From assembly GCA_002083525.1 (NCBI GenBank), contig LWDM01000050.1, positions 42,608-106,607 of the forward strand: a stretch of DNA of 64,000 nt, read 5' to 3'. The translations under genes were made by a program, and so were the position numbers. A model generated the notes under the pieces. The model was not told the DNA's origin and ran no database searches. It was given only the letters and a program-made list of their open reading frames with translations. Each line of letters starts with the position of its first letter. The stretch's first letter is position 1. The DNA comes from Proteobacteria bacterium SG_bin9 (GTDB taxonomy: Bacteria; Pseudomonadota; Alphaproteobacteria; Rhizobiales; Xanthobacteraceae). This document shows positions 42,670 through 52,319 of this stretch, piece after piece.

Positions 42670-42770
42670 TGTCGTCTCTCCGTTGGAATGAGGCTGCCTT
42701 CAGGCAAGCCGGGGGCATTGCCGGACGCGCATCGGCGTCCGGATTGGTGAAATGGAAAAGCGTTGGTTAG

Positions 42771-43610
42771 TTAGGCGGCGCGGCGGATCGGAAACTGGAT
42801 TTCGACCAGCGCGCCTTCAAAGCCAGGTGGCGCGGTGATGGGTTCGAGAAAGATTTCGCGGCACGCACCCGCGACTTCGTAATTGTTGGCCTCGATCCAG
42901 CGGCCGACCGTCGAAAACGCGCCGTGGCTTTCGGCGTTGGTGCCCGGCCGCACGATGGTTGCCATCGTCTCGACCGCCGGCAGTTCGCTGGCGCGCAGCA
43001 CCAGATCGCCGGCGATGCGCACGCTCGCGTTGGACGGACGTGTCAGCGAGAATCCGATATCGAGATCGATCTTTTCGCTGTCGCAGTCGTTGCGTGCGAT
43101 CACGACGAGCTTGTCGCGCAGCGTGGGCTTGATCTGCCGTGTGCCTTCTTCCGCGACAGTCCGGACCATCCGCACCACTTCGTCCATGCTTTCGAACGTA
43201 CCGCTCACCGATAGAAACGGCATTGGCGGAATCGCAGACTTGACGATGACATCGAAGCCGTCCGCCTTGCCCTCGCGATCGATCTGGGCGATGCGCGATT
43301 CGATATGGCGCAGCCGCGATTCTTCTTCCTGAAGCGAGCGCTCAACCTGCGCGCGTTTCAGCGTCAACATGCTGCGCAGTTCCGCCGGCGAGAGATCCTT
43401 TTCGATCAGCGGGGCGATCTGTTCCAGCGACAGGCCGAGCTCCTTCAGCGCGAGAATGCTGTTGAGGCGCGGCAACTGCCGGATGGTGTAGTAACGATAG
43501 CCGGTCTGCTGATCGATATGCGCCGGCTGCAGCAAGCCGAGCTGGTCGTAGAACCGCAACTGCCTCCCGGAGACCTGCGCGATCTGCGCGAATTCGCCAA
43601 TTCGAAACAT
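42771..43610 (-). CDS. MerR-family regulator with GyrI-like effector domain
   Basis: 279 residues from the ATG at 43610. The N-terminal MerR HTH is RIGEFAQIAQVSGRQLRFYD then QQTGYRYYTIRQL; a coiled coil at about 85-115 (KRAQVERSLQEEESRLRHIE) gives the dimer; the C-terminal ~155 residues match the GyrI/BmrR-type ligand domain. Such proteins sense small organic molecules. It lies between a secreted hydrolase and the GST gene, 101 bp upstream of the latter, which is a likely target. Confidence 0.9.
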   Translation of the reverse strand: MFRIGEFAQIAQVSGRQLRFYDQLGLLQPAHIDQQTGYRYYTIRQLPRLNSILALKELGLSLEQIAPLIEKDLSPAELRSMLTLKRAQVERSLQEEESRLRHIESRIAQIDREGKADGFDVIVKSAIPPMPFLSVSGTFESMDEVVRMVRTVAEEGTRQIKPTLRDKLVVIARNDCDSEKIDLDIGFSLTRPSNASVRIAGDLVLRASELPAVETMATIVRPGTNAESHGAFSTVGRWIEANNYEVAGACREIFLEPITAPPGFEGALVEIQFPIRRAA

Positions 43611-43651
43611 GAACAAGTCTCCGGTCGGGTTACGGTTCTACGATGTCAGGT

Positions 43652-44584
43652 TCAGCTTGCGAGGAAAGCCTGCAGATCGGCGGTCACGCGATCGCGCTCG
43701 GTGACGACGATGCCGTGCGAGCCATCCTGGTAGGCAATCAGCTTCGAGCCCTTGATGCCCGCGGCCGTGGCCTGCCCCTGCTCGAACGACACCGGAATGT
43801 CGGCCGTGCCGTGGATGATCAGCGTCGGCGTCTTGATCGAAGCCAGCTCGCCGCGGAAGTCGGTGGTGCTGAACGCCTCGACGCAGCCGACCTTCGCCGT
43901 CACGGTGGCCATCATGGCCATGGCAACTGCAGAGTCGATCACTTCCTGCGTGACCGGCACGGTGGACGGGCGCTTGGCATCGAAGAACACGTTGGTCAGC
44001 AGGCCGGTGAGGTACGCCTTGCGGTCGCCCTGCACGCCCTGCTTTATGCCGTTGAACAAGCTGACATCCTTGCCGATCGGATTATTCTCGGTCTTGAGCA
44101 GATAGTAGCCAGCGCCGCCAACCATGCCAGCCTTGGCAACGTTCTTGGCATTGTGTCGCGTCAGGTATCTGACCACCTCTCCGCCGCCCATAGAGTAGCC
44201 GACGATGGTCGCGTCGCGCACACCGGTCTGATCGATGACGGCCGCGAGGTCGTCAGCGAATGTGTCAAAGGTGTAGCCGGTCTCCGGCTTGCCCGAGCGT
44301 CCGAAGCCGCGGCGGTCATAGGAGATGACGCGGTAGCCGGCCTTCGACAGCGCCGCCGCCTGATAGTCCCAGATATCCGCATTGAGCGGCCAGGCGTGGG
44401 TCAGCACGAGCGCGCGGCCGGTGCCGCCGGTGTCCTTCACGAAGAGTTCGACGCCATCCTTGGTCTTGATGGTGCCGGTCTTGCCGGAACCCTGAGCGTA
44501 GGCAAAGCGGGGCAGGGTAACAGTTGCTGCAGCGGTCGCTGCAAGCAGCGTGGTGCCCAGAAAAGTACGGCGAGTGGTAGTCAT
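43652..44584 (-). CDS. Exported non-heme chloroperoxidase-like alpha/beta hydrolase
   Basis: 310 residues. The N-terminus TTRRTFLGTTLLAATAAATV is a twin-arginine signal with cleavage near AYA. The mature part has the triad Ser in GYSMGGGEVV, Asp in HGTADIPVSFEQ and His in DGSHGIVVTERDR, with ALVLTHAWPLNADIW at the oxyanion region. It resembles cofactor-free haloperoxidases/arylesterases, whose real substrates are usually esters. The stop is 42 bp before the MerR gene on the same strand. Confidence 0.88.
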   Translation of the reverse strand: MTTTRRTFLGTTLLAATAAATVTLPRFAYAQGSGKTGTIKTKDGVELFVKDTGGTGRALVLTHAWPLNADIWDYQAAALSKAGYRVISYDRRGFGRSGKPETGYTFDTFADDLAAVIDQTGVRDATIVGYSMGGGEVVRYLTRHNAKNVAKAGMVGGAGYYLLKTENNPIGKDVSLFNGIKQGVQGDRKAYLTGLLTNVFFDAKRPSTVPVTQEVIDSAVAMAMMATVTAKVGCVEAFSTTDFRGELASIKTPTLIIHGTADIPVSFEQGQATAAGIKGSKLIAYQDGSHGIVVTERDRVTADLQAFLAS

Positions 44585-44717
44585 TGGAAGCCTCCTCGGT
44601 TGTTCGAGGAGCGCGTTATGGCCGTTTGACGTAGCGTTAAGGTCAAGGAGAAAAACGGCCTCACATGAAAAAGTTTAGTCCGGTATCTTGGTAAGGTTAC
44701 GGAATGCAGGGACGACC

Positions 44718-46418
44718 ATGACCGACACCATGCAAGGCTTCACCTTTCACGAGCATCCGGCGGTTCTGCCGCCGCTCGTGAACGGAAGCGAAGGCAAACG
44801 CCACAAGGTGGTGATCGCCGGCGGCGGGCCGGTCGGCCTCGCAGCCGCATTGGCGCTGGCGACGTACGGCATTCCGTCGCTGGTGATCGAAGCGGATACA
44901 ACGGTGTGCAAGGGCAGCCGCGCCATTTGCCTGTCGCGACGCTCGCTGGAGATTCTCGATCGCCTCGGCACGCTTGCCCCGTTTCTCGCCAAGGGACTCG
45001 GCTGGACCGAGGGCCGCAGCTTCTACCGGACCGACGAAATCCTGCATTTCCAGATGCCGCATGGGCCGGAGCAGCGGCTCCTGCCGATGACCAATCTGCA
45101 GCAGTATTACATCGAGCAGTTTCTCGTCGAAGCGGCTGAAGCGCAGCGCGATTTGATCGAGGTTCGCTGGGGCACGTCGCTGGACGCGCTGACGCAGGAT
45201 ACGGATGGCGTCACGTTGACGCTGCGCACGGGCGGCACCTCGTACGAGACAGGCTGCGACTGGCTGATCGCTTGCGACGGCGCGCGTAGCAAGGCGCGGC
45301 AGGAACTCGGACTGCGGATGAACGGTGCGGCGTATGAAGGCCGCTACGTCATCGTCGACGTTGCCGTCGATCTCGATTGGCCGACCGAGCGGCTGGCGTG
45401 GTTCGATCCGCCGAGCAATCCCGGGCGCACGATGCTGATGCATCGCCAGCCCGACAATGTCTGGCGGCTCGATTATCAGCTGCATCCCGGCGAAGACGGC
45501 GAGGCGATGATCAAGCCGGAGAATGTGCTTCCGGTGGTCGAGGCGCATTTCCGCATGCTCGGCATCGACAAGCCGTGGCAACTGATCTGGTCGAGCACCT
45601 ATCGCGCCTCGGCGCTGTCGCTCGATGATTACGTGCACGGGCGCGTGCTGTTCGCCGGCGATGCCGCGCATCTCGTGCCGATCTTCGGCGTGCGTGGCCT
45701 GAACAGCGGCTTCGACGATGCCTTCAATCTGGCGTGGAAGCTGGCCTATGTGATTCAAGGTCGAGCGCCGCTGGCGCTGCTCGACAGTTACTCGCATGAG
45801 CGCCACTTCGCCTGGCGCACCAACATCACCCACGCGATGAAAAGCACCGAATTCATGGCGCCGCCATCGTCCGGCTTTCGGCTGATGCGCGACGCGGTGC
45901 TGTCGCTTGCTGGACAGCATCCGGCGCTGCGTTCGCTGATCAATCCGCGCCAGAGCAGCGTCATTCATTATGACGACTCGCCGCTCAACACGATCTCGGC
46001 GGACGATGCGTCGTTCAAGCGCGGTCCGGCGCCCGGTGCGGCCTTGCCCGAGGTGAAGCTGGCCGATCCTCGTGGAAGTGAGGCGTACCTGACAGCGCAG
46101 CTTCGCGATGGCTTCAATCTTCTGATTTATGACGCGGATGAACGCATGCGCGGCGCTGTTGCGTCATGGACGGCAGCAGCCGGCCTTCCGGTGCACGCAC
46201 TGTTCGTGTCATCGGCCGATGATGCCGATCTGCGCGACGTAGCCGGGCAGTTCGCTGAGACGTATGACGCTGCACCGCATGCCGTGTTTCTGGTTCGGCC
46301 GGACGGACATGTCTGTGCGCGCTGGCGTTCGTTCGATGCCGGTGCGGTCGAGAATGCGATTGCTGTCGCAACGGGCAATGCAGATGTTCAGTCAAGACAA
46401 ATCAGGGTGGCGTCATGA
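44718..46418 (+). CDS. FAD-dependent aromatic-ring monooxygenase (MhpA/PheA-like)
   Basis: 566 residues from the ATG at 44718. FAD-binding VVIAGGGPVGLAAALALATY, the DG motif region DWLIACDGARSKARQELGL and the GD motif RVLFAGDAAHLVPIFGVRGL NSG define a class A flavoprotein hydroxylase. The C-terminal ~130 residues look like the thioredoxin-like domain of this family (GAVASWTAAAGLPVHALFV). Likely hydroxylates a phenolic acid. Coupled by ATGA to the small gene at 46415. Confidence 0.9.
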   Translation: MTDTMQGFTFHEHPAVLPPLVNGSEGKRHKVVIAGGGPVGLAAALALATYGIPSLVIEADTTVCKGSRAICLSRRSLEILDRLGTLAPFLAKGLGWTEGRSFYRTDEILHFQMPHGPEQRLLPMTNLQQYYIEQFLVEAAEAQRDLIEVRWGTSLDALTQDTDGVTLTLRTGGTSYETGCDWLIACDGARSKARQELGLRMNGAAYEGRYVIVDVAVDLDWPTERLAWFDPPSNPGRTMLMHRQPDNVWRLDYQLHPGEDGEAMIKPENVLPVVEAHFRMLGIDKPWQLIWSSTYRASALSLDDYVHGRVLFAGDAAHLVPIFGVRGLNSGFDDAFNLAWKLAYVIQGRAPLALLDSYSHERHFAWRTNITHAMKSTEFMAPPSSGFRLMRDAVLSLAGQHPALRSLINPRQSSVIHYDDSPLNTISADDASFKRGPAPGAALPEVKLADPRGSEAYLTAQLRDGFNLLIYDADERMRGAVASWTAAAGLPVHALFVSSADDADLRDVAGQFAETYDAAPHAVFLVRPDGHVCARWRSFDAGAVENAIAVATGNADVQSRQIRVAS

Positions 46419-46606
46419 GCGAACGATGGACCGATGCTGCCCGCGATGAAATCTACACCGAGATCTGCGGCGCGTTGACCGACGCGGGCGACAAATCGGA
46501 GCTGTTCTTGTCGCGGCTGTGCTTGCTGCTCGTTGAGGAGCTGAAATCGCCGCAGAAGGCGCGTGAGGCGCTCGCCGCTGCCGCGCTCGATTCCGCGCAA
46601 GCTTAG
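46415..46606 (+). CDS. Small DUF2783-like protein
   Basis: 63 residues, helical, no membrane segment. It overlaps the monooxygenase stop by 4 bp (ATGA). Small DUF2783 proteins are typically found beside FAD-dependent oxidoreductases in alphaproteobacteria, and the pattern (AARDEIYTEICGALTDAGDK, LFLSRLCLLLVEEL) fits my memory of that family. Role unknown; possibly an accessory to the monooxygenase. Ends in a 4-bp convergent overlap with the next gene. Confidence 0.72.
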   Translation: MSERWTDAARDEIYTEICGALTDAGDKSELFLSRLCLLLVEELKSPQKAREALAAAALDSAQA

Positions 46607-47901
46607 GCCGACGCGATATCCTTCAACAGCGCCGCCTTGTAGCTGCGGCCATCGACCTCCAGCGTATAACGCGCGGAGCTGATGTATGTGCGTTGCTTGC
46701 GCTCGTGATGCGCCTGAATCTCGGCCATCATCTCGGACTGCGAGGGCAGGCGAATGCTGTTCGACAGAATGGCCGCAATCCATCGCGCCTGCACTTCGAC
46801 CAGCGGAATGGTCGGTCCGATCGGCTGCACCAGTCCGGCAAAGAACAGGCCCGGCTGGTCGGGCGGCGCAATCCGCCGGAAGAGGTTGACTTCCTCGCCG
46901 TCGCGGACTCCGAAGACGATCGGATCGAGAAACGGGAACGTGGTCTTGTATCCCGTGGCATAAATCACGGCGTCGAACGGCGCGCGTGAGCCATCGGCGA
47001 AGGCGATGTCGTTGCCTTCCAGCGATGCAATGTTCGGTTTGATCGCGATCCAGCCATGGCCGACATACGGCAACAGTTCCTGGCTGAGCGTCGCATGCTC
47101 GCGCCACATCGGATGCTTCGGCCGCGGCAGCCCGAACCGCCGCTGATCGCCGACGGCGAAGTAGATTAACCGCGCCATGATCATGCGCGTGAGCAGCGTC
47201 GGAAACTTCAGCCTGGCCGACATGAACGCGGACCAGCGGTCGATGGGAATGCCCATCATGTATTTCGGCATCACATATGCGCCGGTGCGCGTCGAAAGCG
47301 TTACGCTCTTCGCGCGCTTGCAGAGATCGACCGCGATATCGACCGCCGAGTTGCCGATACCGACAACCAGCACGCGCTTGTCGTCGAACGGCGCGGCGGT
47401 GCGATACTGGCTGGAATGGATTGCGGTGCCCGCGAACGTTCCGGGAAACGACGGCCAGCGCGCATCCCAGAGATGGCCATTGGCAACGATCACTGCGCGA
47501 TAGTCGCGCGTGCCGTCCTTGCTGGCCACGCGCCATCGGCCATCGGGCAGCTTCGTGACCGATGTCACTTCGGTGTTGAAGCGCACCGAGCGGCGGACGT
47601 CGAAGCGATCAGCGTAGGCTTCGAGATATTCCAGGAGCTGCTGATGCGACAGGAAGTCCGGCTTGTCGGAGGGAATCGGAAAGTCCGGATAGCCAAGATT
47701 ATTGCGGCTGGTGTCGATATGCAGACTGCGATAGGCGCAGGAGAGGCCGTTGTCGTTCTCATAACGCCACATGCCGCCTAAGTTCGAACCCTTCTCGTAG
47801 ATGTCGAACGTGAGGCCCTTGTCGCGCATGGCCTTGCCAACCGCGACGCCGGACGATCCCGCGCCGATGACGGCGATATCTGCCTTAATCGCGTCAGACA
47901 T
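46603..47901 (-). CDS. Flavin-containing monooxygenase (Baeyer-Villiger/FMO type)
   Basis: 432 residues. FAD Rossmann GAGSSGVAVGKAMRDKGL; FMO fingerprint FAGTAIHSSQY (FxGxxxHxxxY); NADPH Rossmann VLVVGIGNSAVDIA; C-terminal VIYATGYKTTFPFLDP. Inserts oxygen into N, S or carbonyl groups. Its start overlaps the stop of the erythronate dehydrogenase-like gene by 8 bp, so the two are co-transcribed on the minus strand. Confidence 0.9.
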   Translation of the reverse strand: MSDAIKADIAVIGAGSSGVAVGKAMRDKGLTFDIYEKGSNLGGMWRYENDNGLSCAYRSLHIDTSRNNLGYPDFPIPSDKPDFLSHQQLLEYLEAYADRFDVRRSVRFNTEVTSVTKLPDGRWRVASKDGTRDYRAVIVANGHLWDARWPSFPGTFAGTAIHSSQYRTAAPFDDKRVLVVGIGNSAVDIAVDLCKRAKSVTLSTRTGAYVMPKYMMGIPIDRWSAFMSARLKFPTLLTRMIMARLIYFAVGDQRRFGLPRPKHPMWREHATLSQELLPYVGHGWIAIKPNIASLEGNDIAFADGSRAPFDAVIYATGYKTTFPFLDPIVFGVRDGEEVNLFRRIAPPDQPGLFFAGLVQPIGPTIPLVEVQARWIAAILSNSIRLPSQSEMMAEIQAHHERKQRTYISSARYTLEVDGRSYKAALLKDIASA

Positions 47902-48865
47902 GAGCGGTGCTGTTCAGATAGTGCGTCACGATGGCCTCAAAATTCGCATCGGGCTTGATGCCGAGCCTGTCGGCGCGCGCGGAGAGGAAGCCCTTCGGCC
48001 AGCCGGCAACGATGGCTTCGAGTGCCGGGTCGGAACTGAAGCTGAAGTCGAGTTTACGGGCGCCAGGGATTGTTCTCTGCGTCGCCGCGACGATCTCGTC
48101 CATGGAGACCGTCAGCGCCGGTTGATTGAAGGCGATGCCGTCGCCAAGTGCCGCTCTGTCGGCGTCATGCAGTGCGATCAGATTGCGCACAACCGTCTGC
48201 ACCGACACGACCGGTATGCGAGTTGCCGCGGCGAGTGGCGACACCGGATTCTTTCCTGCGGCCGCATCGCGCACGATCGCTGCGAGCCGGTCCGATACGG
48301 CCTGTGTCGGCGGTCCAGGATGCACCAGCACGATCGGCAAGCGGAGCGCGCGGCCGTCGATCAGCCCGTGGCGCGTCGCGTCCGCCAGCATCAACTCGGC
48401 AATCGACTTGTGGGTGCCGTAGGAGGTCTGCGGATGCTGCGCGAGATCGTCGCCGACGACGTCGGGCAGCTTGCCGCCGAACACCGCAATCGAGCTGGGA
48501 AAGATGACGCGCGGCGGCTTCGTCCGCGAGCCGACGGCGTCGATCAGCGATGCCAACGCGGAGACATTGACAGCCAACGCGCGTGCCGGTTCGCGCTCGG
48601 CCGCGCTGGTCAGAACTGCTGCGAGATGGAACACCGCATCGGGTTTCCAGTCCGCGATCTCGTTCTGAAGTGAGGTATCCGTAACGTCTTTTTGAACCGA
48701 AAGCAGGCGGCCGTCACTCATCCTTGGAAGATGCAGGTCGGCAACGAGAATGCGGTCGATGGTACGGGATTGTCCGGATGGATCGCGCAGTGCGCCGGTC
48801 TTCAGTAGCGCGCGGGTCAGTTCGGTTCCGATGAAACCGCCTGCGCCGGTAATGAGAATTTTCAT
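47894..48865 (-). CDS. NAD-dependent epimerase/dehydratase, D-erythronate dehydrogenase-like
   Basis: 323 residues from the ATG at 48865 (MKILITGAGGFIGTELTRAL); the upstream in-frame segment is not conserved. Extended SDR: GxxGxxG at the N-terminus, YGTHK (YxxxK) as catalytic pair after FPSSIAVFGG. Sequence resembles DenD, which oxidises D-erythronate to 2-oxo-D-erythronate, but substrate is inferred. Divergent from an IclR gene with palindromic candidate operators in between. Confidence 0.85.
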   Translation of the reverse strand: MKILITGAGGFIGTELTRALLKTGALRDPSGQSRTIDRILVADLHLPRMSDGRLLSVQKDVTDTSLQNEIADWKPDAVFHLAAVLTSAAEREPARALAVNVSALASLIDAVGSRTKPPRVIFPSSIAVFGGKLPDVVGDDLAQHPQTSYGTHKSIAELMLADATRHGLIDGRALRLPIVLVHPGPPTQAVSDRLAAIVRDAAAGKNPVSPLAAATRIPVVSVQTVVRNLIALHDADRAALGDGIAFNQPALTVSMDEIVAATQRTIPGARKLDFSFSSDPALEAIVAGWPKGFLSARADRLGIKPDANFEAIVTHYLNSTAHV

Positions 48866-48922
48866 CAGGGAGCATGTCCTGAGTGCATAGGGAGCAGGGC
48901 ATGCGCCATGCGTGACGATGCT

Positions 48923-48985
48923 TCTCTTTAAAGAGAGTTTGCTGTGCGGGCAAAACGATAAGCCGCCTGTTTCGCTTGGCGAAAC
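48923..48985. promoter_or_regulatory. Two palindromes in the denD-like/iclR divergent spacer
   Basis: TCTCTTTAAAGAGA (48923-48936) is a perfect 14-bp palindrome, and GTTTCGC-TTG-GCGAAAC (48969-48985) has perfect 7-bp arms. The second fits the TTTCG-N-CGAAA style of IclR-family operators. The 249-bp spacer otherwise holds no gene. Assignment to the IclR protein is by position. Confidence 0.5.
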
Positions 48986-49114
48986 CGATGGTGCGTATGC
49001 TCGCATTCCTTCCGGCGAAATATGCCCTGTAAACAATGATCTTGCCGCCGATAGTTTCTTGTAGTGGAATTTAGGTGCCGCAACGATGCGGGCTGATCGA
49101 GGAGTTAATTCCGG

Positions 49115-49897
49115 ATGGCGCGTGCATCGGCATCGAGCTCAATTCAGAAAGTCTGCGCAGTGCTGCGCACGCTGTCGCAGCGTTCGCCGCAACGGCTGAC
49201 CGAGATCGCGCGCAGCGTGTCGCTGAACAAGACCACGGCGCTGCGCATTCTCGGTGAGCTGACGCAGGAAGGCTTCGTGCAGCGTGCGGCGAATTCGAAA
49301 TCCTACGAACTCGGCGGCGAACTGCGCGCCATGGCGGCGCAGACGCGCCGTCCCGTCGATATCGTCGAGCTGGCGCAGCCAAGTTTGCTGCGTCTTGCGG
49401 AAAAGTCCGCGGACACTGCGCTGCTCTCGATCCGACGCGAAATGGAAGCGGTTTACATCGGCCGTGCCGTTGGCACGCATCCGCTGCAGCCGAGCTACAT
49501 CAATGTCGGCAGCCGCCGGCTGCTCGGTGTCGGCGCGGGAAGTCTCGCGCTGCTCGGCTGGCTGCCGGATGCGGAGATGAACACCATCATCGACATCGTC
49601 GTCTCGCGTCAGCAGGCAGGATCGCGCATCACCCGCAATTTTCTGAAGGAGCGCATCCGCGTCGCCCGCAAGTGCGGCTACACCTTCCTGATCGATGCCG
49701 CCATTCGCGGCATGGGCGGCATCGGTGTGCCGGTGCGCGACGAGAACGGCGAAGTTATCGCGGCGTTGAGCATCGGCGCGGCCAGCGATCGCATCGTCAG
49801 TCGCGAGAGCATGCTGTCGTCGGCATTGTTGCAGGAGGCACGCCTCATTGCCCGTGGCGTTGCCGAACGTCAGGCGGCGGCCCGGCGCTCGCGCTAG
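49115..49897 (+). CDS. IclR-family transcriptional regulator
   Basis: 260 residues. N-terminal winged HTH: SSIQKVCAVLRTLSQRSPQR, LTEIARSVSLNKTTALRILG. C-terminal effector domain with SADTALLSIRREMEAVYIGR and GMGGIGVPVRDENGEVIAAL. Divergent from the dehydrogenase-FMO pair and its likely regulator. It ends 4 bp before the convergent HTH-PBP regulator gene. Confidence 0.92.
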   Translation: MARASASSSIQKVCAVLRTLSQRSPQRLTEIARSVSLNKTTALRILGELTQEGFVQRAANSKSYELGGELRAMAAQTRRPVDIVELAQPSLLRLAEKSADTALLSIRREMEAVYIGRAVGTHPLQPSYINVGSRRLLGVGAGSLALLGWLPDAEMNTIIDIVVSRQQAGSRITRNFLKERIRVARKCGYTFLIDAAIRGMGGIGVPVRDENGEVIAALSIGAASDRIVSRESMLSSALLQEARLIARGVAERQAAARRSR

Positions 49898-49901
49898 CTC
49901 C

Positions 49902-50792
49902 TCACGTCGCGAAGCGGACCGTTCCTGCCGTGGCGAGATCGTAACCTGTGAGCGTGGCGGCCTGGTCGCGCGCTCGCGTGCTGGTCAGAAGCCTCATCAG
50001 CGCCTGCATCGACGGCTGGAAGAACGAGCGTTGCCGCATCAGGAGATCGAAATGCTCCCAAGTCAGCGGCACGAAATCGAGGCCGCCTGACTTCGCGGCT
50101 GCGCGCGTGGCGATGCCGCAGTCTGCGGCGCCGGAGCGCACCGTGGCGGCGAGATCGGGGCCGGTGAGGCTTGGCGGCGAGCGACGCCGCAGATCGGCGG
50201 CCCTTGCGCCTTCGCGTTTCAACAGCACATCGAGCAGCATCTGCGCGCCAGCGCCGGGCTGACGCACCGCCATGGTCGCGCCGCGCGCCAGTACATCGCC
50301 GAGGCTGCGTAAATTTTTCGGATTGCCGGGCGGCACCAGTAAACCCTGTTCGCGTTTGACGAAGCCCACCAGCACCGCGTCGTGAAGCCCCGGCGTCAGT
50401 TGCGCGGTGCCGACATTCGCCTCGCCCTGCGTCGCCTCAGTCTCGTCATCGCGATGGACGTGAATCGCGGCTGCAATCACTTCGCCTTGCTGCAGACGCT
50501 GAATGCCGCGCTCTGTGCCTTCCGCCAATGTGGCCAGCCCCGATCCGGATTCGCGCTGGCACCATTCCAGCAATGCGTCCTGGCTGCCGCCGATGATGGG
50601 CGGCGGCTCCGCGGTGGGCATGCCGTCCGGCTTGTGCAGGCCCGCAAGGACCCAGCGATCGAGCTCGGCTTTCGGGAACAGCCATTTGCCCGTCACCTTG
50701 CTGCACGGAATCGCATTGTTGGCGACCAGTTCGTAGAGCTTGCGCTCGCCCAGTCGGAGGTAATCGGCCGCTTCAGCTGTCGTCAGAAACAT
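49902..50792 (-). CDS. HTH (excisionase-type) plus PBP-like oxyanion-sensing regulator
   Basis: 296 residues. Residues 1-50 are a MerR/excisionase-type HTH (MFLTTAEAADYLRLGERKLY, KVTGKWLFPKAELDRW). From about 70 the protein is a periplasmic-binding-protein-like domain (PBP_like), seen in MAVRQPGAGAQMLLDVLLKR and DFVPLTWEHFDLLMRQRSFF. The same domain closes the MoeA gene at 54848. Divergent from the tungstate transporter, so it probably senses tungstate or molybdate in the cytoplasm and controls tup/moe genes. Confidence 0.88.
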   Translation of the reverse strand: MFLTTAEAADYLRLGERKLYELVANNAIPCSKVTGKWLFPKAELDRWVLAGLHKPDGMPTAEPPPIIGGSQDALLEWCQRESGSGLATLAEGTERGIQRLQQGEVIAAAIHVHRDDETEATQGEANVGTAQLTPGLHDAVLVGFVKREQGLLVPPGNPKNLRSLGDVLARGATMAVRQPGAGAQMLLDVLLKREGARAADLRRRSPPSLTGPDLAATVRSGAADCGIATRAAAKSGGLDFVPLTWEHFDLLMRQRSFFQPSMQALMRLLTSTRARDQAATLTGYDLATAGTVRFAT

Positions 50793-50881
50793 TGCAAATA
50801 ACCGCGAATTTATGCAGCGATTCTGATTATTGAATGTGGACGGGAAGTTTGCAAGAGCTTGATGCAGGAAGGAAACGTCGG

Positions 50882-51577
50882 ATGGCCGAGGGCCTGACTG
50901 CCTGGCAACTCATTGCGAGCGGTGACGCGACGCTGTTCGCCATCGTACAGCTGTCGATCATCGTCAGCCTGTCGGCGGTCGCCATCGCGGCCGTGATCGG
51001 GCTGCCGCTCGGCGCGTTTCTGGCGCTGACGCGATTCCCCGGACGCGCCGGCCTGATCGTCATCCTCAACGCCTTTATGGGGCTGCCGCCGGTCGTCGTC
51101 GGGCTTGCGGTGTTCCTGCTGCTCTCGCGCTCGGGTCCGCTCGGCCAGTTCGGCATCCTGTTCACGCCGAAAGCGATGATCATCGCGCAAGCATTCCTGA
51201 TCCTGCCGATCATCGCCGCACTGGCGCGTCAGACCATCGAGGACCTCTGGGTCGAATATCGCGATGAGCTCAACGCCATGGATGTCGGCCCGGTGGGGCG
51301 GATGGCGACGCTGTTGTGGGACGCGCGCTTCAGCCTGCTGACCGCGCTGCTCGCCGGCTTCGGCCGCGCGGCTGCGGAGGTCGGCGCGGTGATGATTGTC
51401 GGCGGCAACATCGATGGCTTTACCCGCACGATGACCACATCGATCGCGCTGGAAACATCGAAGGGCAACCTGCCGCTCGCGCTCGGGCTTGGGCTCGTGC
51501 TGATCAGCCTCGTGCTCGCGATCAATGCCGCCGCCTGGGGCGTGCGGCTCTGGTCCGAACGGCAGGCAGGCGTGTGA
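50882..51577 (+). CDS. tupB: Tungstate ABC transporter permease
   Basis: 231 residues from the ATG at 50882 with GAAGGAAA upstream; an in-frame ATG at 50834 lacks such a site. Five or six membrane segments; the cytoplasmic EAA-like loop is GRAAAEVGAVMIVGGNIDGF TR. The sequence matches TupB, the single permease of TupABC, distinct from ModB. Its stop overlaps the ATG of tupC by one base. The 89-bp spacer to the divergent regulator must hold both promoters. Confidence 0.9.
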   Translation: MAEGLTAWQLIASGDATLFAIVQLSIIVSLSAVAIAAVIGLPLGAFLALTRFPGRAGLIVILNAFMGLPPVVVGLAVFLLLSRSGPLGQFGILFTPKAMIIAQAFLILPIIAALARQTIEDLWVEYRDELNAMDVGPVGRMATLLWDARFSLLTALLAGFGRAAAEVGAVMIVGGNIDGFTRTMTTSIALETSKGNLPLALGLGLVLISLVLAINAAAWGVRLWSERQAGV

Positions 51578-52299
51578 TGCGAGCGCCGATGAGCGACCTT
51601 CCCGTCATGCTCGACAAAGTGTCGGTACGCGCCGGTGCCGTTTCGATTCTCGACGGGATCGATCTGCTCATCGCGCCCGGAGCGCCGACGCTGGTCGTCG
51701 GTCCGAACGGCTCTGGCAAGAGTACACTGCTGCGGGTCTGCATGGGGCTGACCCAGCCGAGCGAAGGCGCGATCACCTGGGGCGGGCGTCCCGATGTGAA
51801 ACCGACGCGGCGCGCGTTTCTGTTCCAGCGTCCGGTGATGTTGCGGCGGAGCGCCGCGGCAAATGTCGCCTACGGTCTCAGGCAGGCGGGAAGCAAGCGC
51901 GCGGACATCCACGGACGGGTTGTGGCGTTGCTCGAGCGCGTGGGATTGGGCGATCTCGCCCAACGCCCAGCGCGAAAGCTTTCCGGCGGCGAACAGCAGC
52001 GCCTCGCTTTGGCGCGCGCCCTGGCGCGCGATCCGGACTTGCTGTTGCTCGATGAGCCGACCGCCAATCTCGATCCGGCCGCGACGCGCGCGGTCGAGGA
52101 AATTCTGCGCAGCGCGGCCGCCTCCGGCATCAAGATCGTCATGGCCTCGCACGACCTTGGTCAGGTGCGCCGGCTCGCGGGCGACGTGGTGTTTCTCGTG
52201 CGCGGCCAGTTGCGCGAACAGGGCGCGGCCGAAGGCTTTCTCAATTCACCCCAAACCCCGGAGGCTGCCGCATTCGTGCGCGGCGACCTCGTCATCTAG
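51577..52299 (+). CDS. tupC: Tungstate ABC transporter ATP-binding protein
   Basis: 240 residues from the ATG at 51577 (an ATG at 51589 also possible). Walker A GPNGSGKSTLL, signature LSGGEQQRLALARALARDPD, Walker B LLLLDEPTANLD and switch His in MASHDLGQVRRL. It lacks the C-terminal TOBE domain of ModC, consistent with the tungstate-type importer. Coupled to tupB and followed 20 bp later by tupA. Confidence 0.9.
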   Translation: MRAPMSDLPVMLDKVSVRAGAVSILDGIDLLIAPGAPTLVVGPNGSGKSTLLRVCMGLTQPSEGAITWGGRPDVKPTRRAFLFQRPVMLRRSAAANVAYGLRQAGSKRADIHGRVVALLERVGLGDLAQRPARKLSGGEQQRLALARALARDPDLLLLDEPTANLDPAATRAVEEILRSAAASGIKIVMASHDLGQVRRLAGDVVFLVRGQLREQGAAEGFLNSPQTPEAAAFVRGDLVI

Positions 52300-52319
52300 A
52301 AACGTAACAGGAGACGTTC